Assembly: GCA_963734865.1 (NCBI GenBank)
Contig: CAVTIV010000023.1
Coordinates: 1-64,000, forward strand
Direction of reading: 5' to 3'
DNA: 64,000 bases
Source of the DNA: CBDCUW01 sp963734865
GTDB taxonomy: Bacteria > Planctomycetota > Planctomycetia > Pirellulales > Pirellulaceae
Positions 43,666 to 53,703 of the stretch are shown piece after piece. The notes beneath the pieces were generated by a model, which was given only the letters and a program-made list of their open reading frames with translations, did not search any database and was not told the DNA's origin. The position numbers and the translations under genes were made by a program. Position 1 is the first letter of the stretch. The number at the start of each line of letters is the position of its first letter.

Positions 43666-46600
43666 ATGTCTAGTTCTTTGCCCCCCGATTCACTGAGCGA
43701 CGCGTTGCAGCGGTTGGCGGGGTATTTGAACTTTTCCTCGGGCAACAGTGATGCGGCGACGATCGAGGCTTGGAATGCGTTATACGACGCCGCATCGGAA
43801 GGTGATCCGCTGACGGGACCGCCGGCCTGGCTGGTTGTCAAACAGTGGCTCAGCGAAACGCTGATCAAGCTGAACCGCGAGGCACCAGCGTTTCGTGATG
43901 TCGGTCAAGCCACGCGATTGATTGGACTGCTATGGAGCGAACTGCTACCGGCCTACCTCGATTTCCATCGCGATCTGCTGTTTCACCAAGAGCCGGAAGT
44001 TTTGTTCAACGGTTTTTTCTTGGCCCGAGCCGCAGATGCCATTCTCGCCGTGGCGATCGATGACCTCGGCGCCGATGACGATCAGATCGTGCAAGCGGCG
44101 ATCGACCAGTTGGATGATTTCGTCGGCTACCGGCCCGTGGCGATTCTCGAAAACCGCAGTTGCCAACCCTATCGGCACGAGTTGATACGACCGGTGCCGT
44201 TGTACATTCAAGGCGCTGGCGTTTCCGCAGGGCCGTACCACGACATCATCCGCTTGGCGATTGATGCCCTCTGCACGACGGACCCCGACATTCTTCGCGC
44301 CGCTTCGTTCGAGCCTTCGCGATTGATGGAATTGTCGCTCGATCCGCGGGCCTATGATTTTGACCATCCCGTCAATCGTCGACCCAATTATCACTTCGGT
44401 GGTTGGGACGAACGCTCGATCAACGCCGAGGGATATTACGATCGCTTTGTGTTGCGTCAGGTGACCCTGGATGCGCTGCTAAGTCGCTTGAAGGATCAGC
44501 CCGAACTTGATCGAGACGAGCTGATTGTGGAAGCCGCTTCGGTGTTGGCCGGAATCATTCTGATGGCATCGGGGATCAGTGGCTGGGGCCCGTCGGCGCA
44601 TCGCTCGGACATAACGCTCGGTTCTCTGATGAAACCGATCGCACAATACCGTGACGCTTTTTACGAGCACCGGCTCGGCCAGATCACCGGCCTCCATGCC
44701 CAGCGTTTGGCGGGCGAGCAGAAACTGAGACGGCAGCCATTCGGTGCCGCGCGGCAGCATCTCAACGCCGCACTGGCCGAGCGGCGTGCGGCACAGCTGC
44801 AACATGTTCAGTTGGCCCGGCTCTATGCACGGATGGGATATCCCGACGCGGCGACGCGACAAACCGACACCGTCCCGGCCGCGTCGGCGCGAATGATGTG
44901 CCGTATCGACTGTGCAATGACGCTCGGACTCCGCTCGATTCGCGCGGGCAACCTGGTCGAGGCGACCCAGGTGCCGCTGGTTACATTCGACCTGTTGAAA
45001 CGGGCCATCGAGTGCGGGGCGTTAATCGACCCCTGGGACATTCTCGGTTTTGGCGGAAACTTCAGCTTGTACCCGGGACCCGAGAGCGGCGTCCACGATT
45101 CCCGCTTGGATGACCTGCTGTATGTGATTGAGCAGTTGTTTGGCTACACCGCCAGGGTCTGGAGCGAGGCGGCGGCGCAGAACGACGAGGCGGCCTATCA
45201 GGAGATGCAACGCCGCTACCGCGAAATCGCACTTTGGTGGCGAGAGTACGCGGCGCACACCATCGATTCGATCGACGCGACCGATCCGCTGGAGTCGTAT
45301 GAGTCGGCGCAACTCGTCGCCCGCGCGCTGCGGCTCTGGCATCGTGGCGGCGCCGAAGCGGGAGATGTTGCCTTCTGGGCACCACACGCCGATCTATTCG
45401 ATTCGCCGCGAGCCTACTCGCTGGTGATTTCGGCGTTGCTGGAACGCCAAGACTTTGTGCCGGCAATGGCCTTGATCGTCCATTGGCTCAGCAATGCCGA
45501 CCGCATCGGGTTGCGCAGCGGCGGCAACTCATTACCCCGGTTGGCCGAGCGCTGGTTGCTGCGTTTGCGAGGATCAAGCGACAATGATGGCGAAGGATTC
45601 GGTGAGCCATCGATCGATCAAACATCGCAACGAGACACGCGTGAGATCTGGCCGTTGGTAAAGAAGTTCTTTGATTATCTGGAAGCCAATGCGGAACAAT
45701 TCTGGTCATCGCCGACATTCAATCTGGGTCACCGCACAACCAAGCCCAAAGATTGGGAACGCGAGTTGACGGCGGCCGATGCCGATGATGACGAAGGTCT
45801 GTTCGATGCCGCCTATGAAGGAATGACCTATCGGGACACGACCGATGACGGAAACCAGGGAGCGGTATTTGAGTTCGGCGACGAGGGAAGCCAGCACGAA
45901 TTGGAGGCGGAATCGAAACGACTGGCCGAACATCTAGGCTTCCTGCAATCGCTGGCCAGGATGTGGGCGGTCGCCGCCGATATCGCCGTCGCCGATCAGA
46001 ACGAAGACGATATCGAGGACCGCTTGCAGTCGCTCAGCGGTTGGGCCAATCGGGCACGAGAAAACCGGATCGGCCTGTTGGAGTTGCTCGATGCCGTGCG
46101 CAATTTCACGATCAAACCGGCCGGCAGCGACAATGACTCGATGCGCAGTTATGACCGCGGCCGAGTGCTCAGGGATTCGTTGATGGAACGAATCATCGGT
46201 ACCGCGGTCGAAATGTCGGACTCTCGTCGACTGATTTGCGGCGCGTTACAAGCTCATCCGCAAAACTGTTCGAGCGAAGAGCTTGGTTGGATGGCCGATG
46301 ATGATACCCAAGCGGTATGCATGTTTGCCGCACTGATTGCCAGCGACGCCGACAAGGCACGACGTCTGTTCCCCTCTTTCTTGCAAGCGCTTCGTGACAA
46401 GAACCTGTTGTACATCCCGCTCTCACGCGGTGGTGATCCCGTTAAAATTTATGTAGCACGATTGCGACAACGCGTGCTTCGACATTTGATGCATTGGCTT
46501 CCCCGTCGGGGTCTGTTATCCGAAGCATGCCGGTTGCTCGAGACCGCGCGTCAAATGGAACAGCAGAACGCGATTGGCATTGGAGCGGTGACGGAATTCG

Positions 46601-47706
46601 ACGGCTTGTTCCGCGACGGATTTCGTTCGCTGGTCGCGTCGCTCGTCGAATCGACCCGTCAGTCGATTGCCGGCGAGGACCGCAAACGCGACGAAAAAGT
46701 GGTAGCCGAAACGCTGATTCCGCTGCTGGAACGGTTGACCGAAACGCTGCTCGGCAGCTGGCTCGCGCATAGCCAGACACTGCGACTTTCGCCGCTGGAA
46801 ATGGTAACCGACAACAACAAGTGGGAAAGACTGGTCGAGTTCATCAAAAGCTACGGCGATCCGATGTTCACGCAAACGTTTCTGCAACTTGGAAATGTCC
46901 GCGCGATCTTGCATCAAGGCGTCGCGGCGTGGCTCGAGCGGGCGATGGTCGATGGCGAAGACCACCTTTGCGACACCCAACTATTCGCCGACCTGGAATC
47001 GGGCAAACTTGCGATCTCCGAAGCCGAGAAGTGGATCACCCTGGTCTATGAATCATTGATCGATCACCACACCGAATATTTGGACTACAACAGCACCACG
47101 ACGCAAAGCGATCGCGGGGACTTGGTGTACATGTTCCTGGACTTCCTGCGATTGCGCGTCCGTTATGAACGGATCGCATGGAACCTCAAACCGGTGATGT
47201 GGGCGCACGAAGTGTTGGTTCGCAGTGGGTTGGAAAACGCGGCAATGATGTGGCGGAGGAGCCTGAGTGAGCGAATCGGCACCGAAGCCGATATCTATGT
47301 CAAAAAACTTCGCACCATGCAAAACGACTACGCCATGCGAATGCCAACGGTCGCCGACCGTATTTTGGAGCGATTCGTCCAACCAATGACGATCGATCGA
47401 ATGCGAGCATTGGTCGGACCGGCGATGCGTGACGCCGAAGCCAACCGAGAAAGTCGCGCATTCGAACTGTTGGAGCAAGAGTGCGAGCTCCTCACGCGAC
47501 ACCCGACCGGAGTCGGGTTGGATGTGCCGGCCTGGTTGGATGCGTTGGAGCAGGAAGTGGAACAGCTAGCAAAACGACGGGCGAGCAGTGAGATTGATCC
47601 GCAGAGCCTGATGACCATTTCGATTGTACCGTTATCGGTTGACCAAATCGGAAACGAATTGACGACGGCCCGGAGCCAGGGACGACGATTGCCCCACATG
47701 AAATGA
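43666..47706 (+). CDS. 1346-aa helical protein of unknown function
   Basis: I recognise no family in this protein. It has no signal peptide, no clear membrane helix, no P-loop, no zinc cluster. It is predicted by eye to be almost entirely alpha-helical, with repeated Leu/Ala-rich amphipathic stretches (for example AALAERRAAQLQHVQLARLYARMG) suggestive of TPR/HEAT-like solenoids. An acidic, flexible segment (ADADDDEGLFDAAYEG...TTDDGNQG) lies near residues 700-740, splitting the protein into two halves. The start ATG 43666 (MSSSLPPDSLSD) has no obvious Shine-Dalgarno. It is flanked by ettA/H1-like and a TIM-barrel isomerase gene, which gives no functional hint. It looks like a large cytoplasmic scaffold. 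Confidence 0.8.
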   Translation: MSSSLPPDSLSDALQRLAGYLNFSSGNSDAATIEAWNALYDAASEGDPLTGPPAWLVVKQWLSETLIKLNREAPAFRDVGQATRLIGLLWSELLPAYLDFHRDLLFHQEPEVLFNGFFLARAADAILAVAIDDLGADDDQIVQAAIDQLDDFVGYRPVAILENRSCQPYRHELIRPVPLYIQGAGVSAGPYHDIIRLAIDALCTTDPDILRAASFEPSRLMELSLDPRAYDFDHPVNRRPNYHFGGWDERSINAEGYYDRFVLRQVTLDALLSRLKDQPELDRDELIVEAASVLAGIILMASGISGWGPSAHRSDITLGSLMKPIAQYRDAFYEHRLGQITGLHAQRLAGEQKLRRQPFGAARQHLNAALAERRAAQLQHVQLARLYARMGYPDAATRQTDTVPAASARMMCRIDCAMTLGLRSIRAGNLVEATQVPLVTFDLLKRAIECGALIDPWDILGFGGNFSLYPGPESGVHDSRLDDLLYVIEQLFGYTARVWSEAAAQNDEAAYQEMQRRYREIALWWREYAAHTIDSIDATDPLESYESAQLVARALRLWHRGGAEAGDVAFWAPHADLFDSPRAYSLVISALLERQDFVPAMALIVHWLSNADRIGLRSGGNSLPRLAERWLLRLRGSSDNDGEGFGEPSIDQTSQRDTREIWPLVKKFFDYLEANAEQFWSSPTFNLGHRTTKPKDWERELTAADADDDEGLFDAAYEGMTYRDTTDDGNQGAVFEFGDEGSQHELEAESKRLAEHLGFLQSLARMWAVAADIAVADQNEDDIEDRLQSLSGWANRARENRIGLLELLDAVRNFTIKPAGSDNDSMRSYDRGRVLRDSLMERIIGTAVEMSDSRRLICGALQAHPQNCSSEELGWMADDDTQAVCMFAALIASDADKARRLFPSFLQALRDKNLLYIPLSRGGDPVKIYVARLRQRVLRHLMHWLPRRGLLSEACRLLETARQMEQQNAIGIGAVTEFDGLFRDGFRSLVASLVESTRQSIAGEDRKRDEKVVAETLIPLLERLTETLLGSWLAHSQTLRLSPLEMVTDNNKWERLVEFIKSYGDPMFTQTFLQLGNVRAILHQGVAAWLERAMVDGEDHLCDTQLFADLESGKLAISEAEKWITLVYESLIDHHTEYLDYNSTTTQSDRGDLVYMFLDFLRLRVRYERIAWNLKPVMWAHEVLVRSGLENAAMMWRRSLSERIGTEADIYVKKLRTMQNDYAMRMPTVADRILERFVQPMTIDRMRALVGPAMRDAEANRESRAFELLEQECELLTRHPTGVGLDVPAWLDALEQEVEQLAKRRASSEIDPQSLMTISIVPLSVDQIGNELTTARSQGRRLPHMK

Positions 47707-47820
47707 ATTTTTTTCCTGCTCCGCTCAGCGAGCTGTTGAAGGAATCTTTACAATTCGTCTCCCGCTCTACATACTGCCGCGTCAATTCACGGAAAACTTT
47801 TTGCGAAGTGAACACCACGG

Positions 47821-48639
47821 ATGAATACCCTTGCAATCAGTCAGCTATCGACGCTTCGCTGGAGCTTCCGGAAGGATGCCGAGGCGTATGCCGCGCGAGG
47901 CTTCAGTGGGATTGGAGTTTACCGTCCGAAGCTGGAAGACTTTGGCATCGACCGAACGATCGAATTGTTGGCCGAGTCTTCGTTGCAGGTGACGTCACTC
48001 TCCTGGGTCGGCGGCTTTACCGGGAGCGACGGACGTGCCTATCAGGATGCGGTGGCCGACGCGATGAGCGCCGTACGCGACGCTGCGAATCTACATGCCG
48101 AAACGTTGATCGTGTTGGCGGGTGGCCGAAACAATCACATCCGAAACCACGCCCGTCGCACACTCTGCGACGCCCTCCGCGAGATCGCTTGGGTTGCCGA
48201 AGATTTCGGCGTTCGCTTGTCGCTCGAACCGATTCACCCAGGCTGTGGCGATGAGTGGTCGTTCGTCAACGATTTGCAGTCAACACTGGACATCATTGAA
48301 ACCGTCGCCAGCCCCCAATTGGGAATCGTGCTGGATACCTACCACGTCGGAATGGACGAAGAGGTTGTACGCTGGCTGCCCGATGTCATCCCCCATTTGC
48401 ACCTGGTCCAACTCGGAGACGCGAAACACTCGCCACTTGGTGAAATGAATCGTTGTTTACTGGGCGAAGGTTGCGTTCCGCTGCAAACGATCTTGGCCAC
48501 GCTTGCCGAACATCGTTACCGCGGTCCTCTGGAAGTCGAATTGATTGGCGAAGATGTCGAGCCACTTTCCTACGACGAGATTCTCGACCACACGCGAGAT
48601 TTCTTCGATCGAACGTTGGGCCCGGTAAGACGCCGCTAA
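47821..48639 (+). CDS. Sugar phosphate isomerase/epimerase-like TIM-barrel protein
   Basis: The 272-aa protein is in the xylose isomerase-like/AP endonuclease 2 superfamily: RGFSGIGVYRPKLEDFG, AETLIVLAGGRNNH, RLSLEPIHPGCGDEWSFVN with the metal-binding Glu and LGIVLDTYHVGMDEE, then HLHLVQLGDAKHSP and a final GPLEVELIGEDVEPLSY. Metal ligands (Glu, Asp-x-x-His, His, Glu) are all present, so the enzyme is probably active. The substrate (inosose, hydroxypyruvate or other keto-sugar) cannot be told from sequence. Confidence 0.85.
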   Translation: MNTLAISQLSTLRWSFRKDAEAYAARGFSGIGVYRPKLEDFGIDRTIELLAESSLQVTSLSWVGGFTGSDGRAYQDAVADAMSAVRDAANLHAETLIVLAGGRNNHIRNHARRTLCDALREIAWVAEDFGVRLSLEPIHPGCGDEWSFVNDLQSTLDIIETVASPQLGIVLDTYHVGMDEEVVRWLPDVIPHLHLVQLGDAKHSPLGEMNRCLLGEGCVPLQTILATLAEHRYRGPLEVELIGEDVEPLSYDEILDHTRDFFDRTLGPVRRR

Positions 48640-48651
48640 AGGTTCCTCGCG

Positions 48652-49083
48652 CTACCGCGTTCCCGCTTCCTCACGGGCGGCCATTTTTGGCGGAAACAGC
48701 GGCACTCGCTGATCTTCGGGAAGCAATCCGCGATTGACCCGTTCGGGATCTTGTTGGGTCCATGTTTCGCGCAGCGAGGGAGCCCATACTTGCCGCAACA
48801 GCCCTTCATCGTGCCAACTGCACTGGTACATCGCAGGATTCCAATGTCGCTGGGGAATCTGGCTCTCTTCCTTGATCAGTCGCCACGCGCGAACATGAAA
48901 TCTGCGATGAGTTTTCGACCAATCATAGAAAATCACCTGTCGAAATACTTCGCGGCCGTCTTCGTCGACAAAGTGATTCAGTTCGATCAAGTCGACCCGT
49001 TGCCGTACCGTCGTCACCCCCGCGGGTGATGCCGGAGCGATCCCGGTCAGCAGCATCGCCACAATGGAAAAACCATGGAACAT
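48652..49083 (-). CDS. Small exported protein of unknown function
   Basis: The 143-aa protein has a signal peptide (MFHGFSIVAMLLTGIAPASP). The mature part contains VDLIELNHFVDEDGREVFRQVIFYDWS, HRRFHVRAWRLIKEESQIPQR and WHDEGLLRQVWAPSLRETWTQQDPE, ending in a basic/acidic tail. The Trp/Glu/Asp-rich segments look conserved but I do not know the family. It converges on the isomerase gene (12-bp gap). Upstream of 49083 the frame is open for 24 more codons without recognisable sequence. Confidence 0.65.
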   Translation of the reverse strand: MFHGFSIVAMLLTGIAPASPAGVTTVRQRVDLIELNHFVDEDGREVFRQVIFYDWSKTHRRFHVRAWRLIKEESQIPQRHWNPAMYQCSWHDEGLLRQVWAPSLRETWTQQDPERVNRGLLPEDQRVPLFPPKMAAREEAGTR

Positions 49084-49286
49084 CGAACAATTCCTCGATT
49101 CGTGGACTTTCGCGGCAACGACCACTGGTCGCGCATCGCCCCAGTAAAACCGCACTTACCAAGAGCGTAACGGAGCTGTAAAGAGCAATCCGAGATTGTC
49201 GCAACAGAAGAACAGAAAAAGCCGATCGGCGGGGAATCTGCGACGCAAGTGCCGCATTTCTGCGGCCCGCTCGTTAAGATGAAATC

Positions 49287-50033
49287 ATGTCGATTCTGAC
49301 CCGCCCCATCGCTGTCGCTTGCTGGTTGCTGTCGACCTTAGCGATGTCGGCTGCGGCACAGGAAGAGATTCCGATCAGCGAACTGCCGCCGCCTCCCGAT
49401 GCGATCGAGCGACTGTTGCGTTTGGCTGACGTGACCTTCACCGCTGGCCCCCGCGAGCAACACTCAGACGCCAGTTCCGAACACTCCGATTCAACCGCCT
49501 GGCGTTCGCTCGCGGCCGAGACCTCCTATCGAATCGCTTACGACTATCGAAATCGGTCGCACTGGAAATTGCTCAGCGACGGTTCTCGTCGTCGGTTGGT
49601 GATCACGGTCCGGTTCTCGTCGGTCAGCTTGAAGCCGAGACATGTGGTTTGGTTTCGACGGCGACCTGAAACCGATGGATTTTGGAATCATCCACTCGTC
49701 CGGCACGAGTTGGATCATGTCAGAATCACCAGCGATCGCAGGTTGACACGTCGGTTCGAGGAACTGCTTCGTGATCGCAATGTGATTGAAAAGGAGATTG
49801 ACCGTGGCGTGATCGTGAATTCCGAATTGGTCAATCGCTTGATCGAGCAGCACGTCGAGGGAGTGTTTGAAGAAATCTCGGAATTGGCGTCGATTCGATA
49901 CCGGGAACTCGATCGAGTCACCAAACACGGGCTGGAACCGGTACCCGAAAGTTCTTCCCTGAGTGAATGGCTGGGGGACGATCGGGGGACTTCGAGAGGG
50001 ATGCCGGGTCGCGAAATGGACTCCGCACCTTGA
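49287..50033 (+). CDS. Exported protein with an HExxH motif
   Basis: The 248-aa product has a signal peptide (MSILTRPIAVACWLLSTLAMSAAA). The middle contains RRRLVITVRFSSVSLKPRHVVWFRR followed by HPLVRHELDHVRITSDRRL. HELDH fits the HExxH zinc-metalloprotease signature and the region is reminiscent of DUF922-type secreted predicted proteases. A third ligand is not obvious, though His and Glu residues follow. Protease activity is possible but unproven. The C-terminus is helical and charged. Confidence 0.6.
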   Translation: MSILTRPIAVACWLLSTLAMSAAAQEEIPISELPPPPDAIERLLRLADVTFTAGPREQHSDASSEHSDSTAWRSLAAETSYRIAYDYRNRSHWKLLSDGSRRRLVITVRFSSVSLKPRHVVWFRRRPETDGFWNHPLVRHELDHVRITSDRRLTRRFEELLRDRNVIEKEIDRGVIVNSELVNRLIEQHVEGVFEEISELASIRYRELDRVTKHGLEPVPESSSLSEWLGDDRGTSRGMPGREMDSAP

Positions 50034-50131
50034 TGGGGGTTTGGGGTGATCGAATTGACGTGGTACAGTTCTTTCTGACGACGCCGCGCCGGCGTCCGGA
50101 AAATCTTACTCTTTGCTTTGGCAAGGGCCCG

Positions 50132-52289
50132 ATGCCAGTCGACACCTACGCAATCTGCCCCTGCGGCAGCGGCAAGAAAATCAAGTTCTGTAAATGCAAG
50201 GAATCGGTCAGTGAACTTGATCGAGTCTTGAAGATGATCGAGGGCGGTCAAGTCGTTCCGGCGCTCGATCGTCTGTCCACCGTTTTGCAGGAACATCCGG
50301 ACGCCGCCTGGGCGCTAGCGGTGCGCGGACGATTGCTGCTTGATCTTCGTGAGTACGATTCGCTGACCGAGAATGCGGATCGATTCATTCGATTGCAGCC
50401 GAGCAATCCTTTGGCGCTGACCCAGCGTGCTGCCGCGAAACTGTTTCGTGGCGAAGTCGAAGAGGGCACCGCGTCGATCCTCGAAGCGTTAACCGAAAGT
50501 GGCCGCGATGTCGATGCGTTCGTGCTGGACGTTGCCTCGGTGCTCGCCTACTCACTTGCCCAGCAAGGTGTGTTCTTGACCGCTCGTGTTTACGCCACAC
50601 TTGCGATGATGGCAACCGGATACGAAGGTGGAAAAACGGCGGTATCGGTTCTGCGGCAATTGAACTCGTCACCGGCAATCAGCCAGTTGCTCAAAGCGAT
50701 TCCGGATGAGATTCGTCGACCGGCGGATGTCGACTGGGCAGAAAGATACGACGAGGCTGCCGGTTTACTGCACAACAACAAAGTTGTCTTAGCGCAGTCC
50801 AAGTTCGAGTCCTTGCGTCGTGCGCATCTTGAACAGCCCGCCATTCTGTCGGGTTTATTGACCTGTGCGATCTGGCGTGGTGACACCGATGCCCAATCCA
50901 AGCTGTTGTTGAGACTCTCGGCATGTGAATCGCTGGACTTCGAGCAGCGCAGCGCGTTTTCGCGCGATGTCGGCACTCGTCAATCCCGACACTCCCGAGT
51001 TATCGGTCGAAGTCATTCGCCTGGAAGCAGAGATTGACAAGGTCGATGAAGTCGAAATGGCCTTCACGGCCGACGCCAGGTTCGTAGCTCTGCCGCCTGA
51101 CATGCTCAGCCGGATGCGGACATCCGAGGATGACATCCCGCCCCGCAGCGGATTCCAGATCCTTGATCGCGACAAGCCCGAGTCGATCGAGTCGCTGCCG
51201 CCGGTGGACGAAATTCCGGAGGCCGTTGCGATGCTGTTTGTATTCGGAAAACAAACCGATCGGGAGGCACGAATCGAGGTTCACGACATCCGTAGCGAGA
51301 ACGTGGAAGAGGTTCGCAGCCGGATCAACGCCTGTATCGGCGACAAACAATGGAAGCAGGAAAACGGTGAACCGCTGCCGTTGATCGTCGCTTGCCAGCC
51401 TCCGATCGCGATGATCCGATTTCAAGCAAAACCGGCCGAAGCGGAATCGTTGCAAGCCGATCTGGCTGCAGCGAGAATGCCCGCTGCAATCGCCTCGGCA
51501 AAACTGCCGATCCTCGGCGGGATGTCCCTGCGCGACACGATCGGCGACGAAGCGAAGTTGCTCGAGCGAACGGCTGTGGTGCGGATCGTCACTCAATATG
51601 ATGCGATCGCCTCCAAAGGTGACAATATCATCGCCGAAGTCTACCGGCTCGCCGGACTCGAACCGCTGCCGCCGATCACACCCAATGCCGAACAGATCGA
51701 AACGCTCGGTAATGAAGATCTCAACCGCGTCGATGCCAGCGGGTTGGATGCCGAATCGTTGCTGTACCTGCTGCAACGATCGCAACAGATCTCCGCGACA
51801 CCCGCGCTTCGACGATTCGCATCGCAGCTGATCCAATTGGATTTGAGCGATGAACAGCGACCGGTGAAGATGTTAGCCTACATGACGTTGATCAACGCCG
51901 CGGACCGAACCGATGCCGCCCTGAAGATTCTGGAACAGGCAAAGGAGTTTGCCGAAGCAAACAATCTGTCGATCGCCAATCTGTTGCTTAGCGAAGTAAG
52001 CCTGCGATTGTCGGCCGGCGACGGACCAGGATTCCAAAAGGTGATCGAAACCTTGTCGACTCGGCACGCGAACGACCCCGAGATCATGGCGCAGTTGCAA
52101 CAGATTCTAATGGCCTATGGCTTGATCGGTCCCGATGGCACCCCGCGATCACAAAGGATGGCGGCACCCGGTACTGTCACGCCAGATGCCCAGCCCAGTG
52201 GCGGTGGCCTGTGGACACCCGAAAGCGCGGCAGCCGAACCGGCAGCCGAAGCTGGCGGAAGCAAACTCTGGATCCCAGGAATGGACTGA
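50132..52289 (+). pseudogene. SEC-C motif / TPR-like protein, frame interrupted by a 1-base insertion
   Basis: The N-terminus carries a SEC-C zinc motif (CPCGSGKKIKFCKC, residues about 9-22), followed by TPR-like helices (VVPALDRLSTVLQEHPDAAWALAVRGRLLL and similar). At 50957-50960 a TTTT run holds one T too many; with three T the frame goes on as FRAMSALVNPDTPELSVEV and continues ~440 residues to LWIPGMD. The restored protein has 718 aa. The second part has a mixed alpha/beta region (AMLFVFGKQTD...) and another helical solenoid (SLLYLLQRSQQIS, VKMLAYMTLINAADR). SEC-C is the SecA-type zinc finger that contacts SecB and ribosomes; here its partner is unknown. ribD follows, 34 bp away. Confidence 0.78.
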
Positions 52290-52323
52290 TGCTTGGGGTT
52301 GATCGAGGCCGAGACACGAATCG

Positions 52324-53424
52324 ATGCACGAATCCAGCTGCGACGAACGGTTCATGCGAATGGCACTCGAGTTGGCCGAGAGAGGCCTCGGATACGTCGA
52401 GCCCAATCCGATGGTCGGTTGTGTCATCGTTCGAGATCAAACTGTCATTGCCAGTGGGTTTCACCAAAGATTTGGTGGCCCCCACGCCGAGATCGAGGCG
52501 CTGAGCCGATGTGACGATGCCTCCAATGCAACCGCCTATGTCACGCTCGAGCCCTGTTGTCATCACGGCAAAACACCTCCCTGCAGCGACGCACTGATCC
52601 GAGCGGGCGTCAAACGGGTCGTCGTGGCGATCGAGGACCCATTTGAAAAAGTCGCCGGTGGTGGTCTTGCTCGCATTCGCGAGGCGGGAATCGAAACCGC
52701 CGTCGGCGTGTTGCGGTGCGAAGCGGAGTTTCTCTGTGCCCCTTACCTGAAGCGTCTGCGCACCGCCAAGCCCTGGGTGATCGGCAAATGGGCGATGACC
52801 GCCGACGGCCGGATCGCAACCGTCTCGGGCGAAAGTCGTTGGATCACCGGCGAGTCGGCTCGTGCCCAGGTCCATCGTCTGCGCGCTCGCGTCGACGCGG
52901 TGGCCGTTGGAATGGGCACCGTCGAAGCGGATGATCCCTTGTTAACGGCCCGGCCCGAGGGTCCACGCCTGGCAACACGGGTCGTCTTCTGCCGAAATCG
53001 TCTGCCCCGAATCGACTCGAAGCTGGTCCAGTCGGCCCGAACGACGCCCCTGGCATTGGTGATCGGTCCATCATTAGCCGCATCACCCCAGCTCGGCCCA
53101 CTGGAACGGTGCGGCGCGGAGTTGGTTCGCTGCCAGTCGGATGATCGGCTGAAAATGATTGAGGAGGCATTGGAGCTGTTTTCCCAGCGTCCGATGACCA
53201 ACGTGATGGTCGAGGGTGGTGCGGAATTGCTATCAAGTTTTTTTTCCGCCGGACAACTCGATGAGTGCCACGTTTATGTCGGCGCCAAAGCATTTGGTGG
53301 CACCAGCGCGCCCGGACCGATCGCCGGTGCGGGGGTCGAGCACCTCACCGAGGCAATGTCGCTATCGCTCGTCTCGGTTGACCAATTCGACAACGACATT
53401 CGCGCGGTTTACCGCAAAGTTTGA
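52324..53424 (+). CDS. ribD: Bifunctional riboflavin biosynthesis protein RibD
   Basis: The 366-aa protein deaminates and then reduces the pyrimidine intermediate of riboflavin synthesis. The deaminase (about 1-145) has PNPMVGCVIV, the zinc ligands GGPHAEIEAL (His-Ala-Glu) and TLEPCCHHGKTPPC, and VVVAIEDPFEKVAGGG. The reductase half has PWVIGKWAMTADGRIA, SRWITGESARAQVHRLRARVDAVAVGMGTVEADDP and VMVEGGAELLSSF. Length and motifs are normal. No other rib genes are seen nearby, and no FMN riboswitch was seen upstream. Confidence 0.95.
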   Translation: MHESSCDERFMRMALELAERGLGYVEPNPMVGCVIVRDQTVIASGFHQRFGGPHAEIEALSRCDDASNATAYVTLEPCCHHGKTPPCSDALIRAGVKRVVVAIEDPFEKVAGGGLARIREAGIETAVGVLRCEAEFLCAPYLKRLRTAKPWVIGKWAMTADGRIATVSGESRWITGESARAQVHRLRARVDAVAVGMGTVEADDPLLTARPEGPRLATRVVFCRNRLPRIDSKLVQSARTTPLALVIGPSLAASPQLGPLERCGAELVRCQSDDRLKMIEEALELFSQRPMTNVMVEGGAELLSSFFSAGQLDECHVYVGAKAFGGTSAPGPIAGAGVEHLTEAMSLSLVSVDQFDNDIRAVYRKV

Positions 53425-53703
53425 AGATTCAGCCTTTTTTGAGTGAAACTTCTCTTCAATCGGACCGCCCGATTGGACGATACTCTTTGTTGGACTCGTC
53501 GGGCTGCCCGGTGAGGGTCGGCCCATGCGTCCGCCAATACCAATACCCCAAGAGAACGGGTTTGCCTCCAGAAGCGTTACCATTTAGCAAACAAGCTGCC
53601 TGAAACGTTTCGTGAAATCGCTCCGTTGCGATTGGAAGCAGGTGAACCCCAACAGCCCGTGAGAACGGGGCCCGAATGATTCGGGGAAGGAGAGGGTTCA
53701 GGG

